A stretch of 64,000 bases of DNA from JBGLNJ01 sp041300525 (GTDB taxonomy: Bacteria > Chloroflexota > Anaerolineae > Fen-1058): positions 5,084,001 through 5,148,000 of the forward strand of contig JBGLNJ010000001.1 of the NCBI GenBank assembly GCA_041300525.1, written 5' to 3'. Position numbers and translations under genes: made by a program. Position 1 is the stretch's first letter. Every line of letters begins with the position of its first letter. Shown piece by piece: positions 63,321-64,000 of the stretch. The notes below the pieces were generated by a model that saw only the letters and a list, made by a program, of their open reading frames with translations, did no database searches and had not been told where the DNA came from.

Positions 63321-64000
63321 ATGCCCTCCCTCTGGGATGCCATCGCCGGGCGGGTGGTCAAGACGACGAACAAGCACAGCGGTTATGAGATCGAGCGGAC
63401 GTGGGGCTGGAAGGATGAATCCCTCAACAAGCGTCAGTGGTACTATGGCAAGCTGATTCGCCACAAAGCCACGCTCGTCAGTCTTGGCTTTCTCCCCAAC
63501 TTTTACGCGCTCAGCGAAAACTATGGCGACACTGAGCACGGCTACCTGGAAGAGTACCGCGCCGGGCGACTTTCGGCAGAGGCCAAGGCGATCTATGAGG
63601 CGCTGCTAAAGCACGGCGCGCTCGACGCGATTCGTCTTCGCCGCGAGTCTCGCATGAGTTCAGAAGCCAACAAGCCTCGCTTCGAAAAAGCATTGACCGA
63701 ATTGCAGGCGGGACTAAAAGTTTTGCCGGTGGGCATTGCCGAGGCTGGCGCCTGGCGCTATGCCTTCATCTATGAGCTGCTGCCGCGTTGGCTGCCCGAC
63801 GTGCCCGAACGCGCGCGCGGCATCGGGCGTGGACCGGCGCGGCGAGCGATTCTCGATCAATACATTCGCAACGTCATCGCCACGACCCTACAGAGCGCCG
63901 CGCGAGTGTTCGGCTGGGCGCTGGCTGATACGCGCCAGGCCGCCGAAGCGTTGGCAAAAGAAGGGCGATTGTCGCTGGATGTCAAAGTGTCCAGCCTTGC
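63321..64000 (+). CDS. AlkZ/YcaQ-related winged-helix protein, copy 2 (runs off the window)
   Basis: Starts MPSLWDAIAGRVVKTTNKHS at 63321 after AAGG. The 226 residues seen align with copy 1 throughout without gaps, differing at scattered positions (for example DESLNKRQW for DDALNKRLW, LGFLPNF for LSCLPNF). The tandem arrangement with a 130-bp spacer shows a local duplication followed by divergence. The spacer (63191-63320) contains no gene. DNA-repair role inferred from distant family only. Confidence 0.65.
   Translation, partial: MPSLWDAIAGRVVKTTNKHSGYEIERTWGWKDESLNKRQWYYGKLIRHKATLVSLGFLPNFYALSENYGDTEHGYLEEYRAGRLSAEAKAIYEALLKHGALDAIRLRRESRMSSEANKPRFEKALTELQAGLKVLPVGIAEAGAWRYAFIYELLPRWLPDVPERARGIGRGPARRAILDQYIRNVIATTLQSAARVFGWALADTRQAAEALAKEGRLSLDVKVSSL

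Overview
The window reads as DNA of an uncultured Chloroflexota bacterium (Anaerolineae-like). It is GC-rich and carries secreted proteins ending in a YLP tail, a glutamine-amidotransferase paralogue beside purF, SpoVS beside a PHP phosphoesterase, a short alpha-glucan phosphorylase, CYTH and SixA, and a bacterial alpha-2-macroglobulin. This assignment is inference from gene content; no rRNA or tRNA gene was seen.

The main structural fact is that the window is a mosaic. About every 2-3 kb a conserved gene stops in mid-domain and the next base belongs to another truncated gene, often in the opposite direction. Approximate junctions are 1120, 3640, 6308, 8895, 11412, 14050, 16640, 19210, 21795, 24393, 25350, 26890, 29460, 31990, 34548, 36995, 37055, 39612, 42160, 44715, 47265, 49828, 52368, 57412, 59885 and 62483. 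There are no N runs. Some pieces look foreign: an integron cassette array (3.6-6.3 kb), a phage-structural piece (11.4-14.05 kb), an earP plus cold-shock piece of betaproteobacterial type (24.4-25.3 kb) and a cyclase/TolB/TPR gene of proteobacterial type (25.5-26.9 kb). The simplest reading is contigs joined end to end without gap characters, so adjacency across a junction should not be read as synteny. Gene order inside each block looks normal.

Layout. 0-3.1 kb: DUF2089 regulator, glycosyltransferase tail, PurF-like paralogue, purF. 3.1-6.3 kb: GNAT fragment, IS-end remnant, attC sites and cassette genes (small membrane protein, unknown, DUF1801, VOC, two RibD/DHFR-family fragments). 6.3-11.4 kb: transglutaminase-like exported protein, GH1 beta-glucosidase, UroD-like protein. 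11.4-14.05 kb: phage-like genes, including an 18-residue repeat protein. 14.05-25 kb: CYTH, sixA, ppk fragment, glutamate dehydrogenase, PEP-synthase-like fragment, enolase, carbamoyltransferase fragment, glucan phosphorylase. 25-31.4 kb: cold-shock gene, cyclase, HAD phosphatase, a complete IS481-like element with an unusual transposase, gmk, rhomboid-TPR. 31.4-44.5 kb: thrS fragment, PHP and spoVS, ABC export genes, an iron-type ABC importer, tadC fragment, comF, hpf, thioesterase-Nudix pair, orphan DNA methyltransferase. 44.5-54.7 kb: GAF/PAS sensor, alpha-2-macroglobulin, DUF4349 lipoprotein, pyrophosphatase-like/PH-like fusion, MFS fragment, and a toxin-antitoxin pair cut at a TIR-bounded element. 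54.7-64 kb: C39-SH3-glycosidase fusion, S51 and M20 peptidase-family genes, YyaL fragment, ABC-2 exporter genes and a tandem pair of AlkZ-like winged-helix genes.

Sets that plausibly work together: the siderophore-type importer (binding protein, permease and ATPase with ATGA overlaps), two ABC-2 export systems, PHP and spoVS (overlapping), gmk and rhomboid (overlapping), thioesterase and Nudix (overlapping), and the GH1/UroD-like pair.
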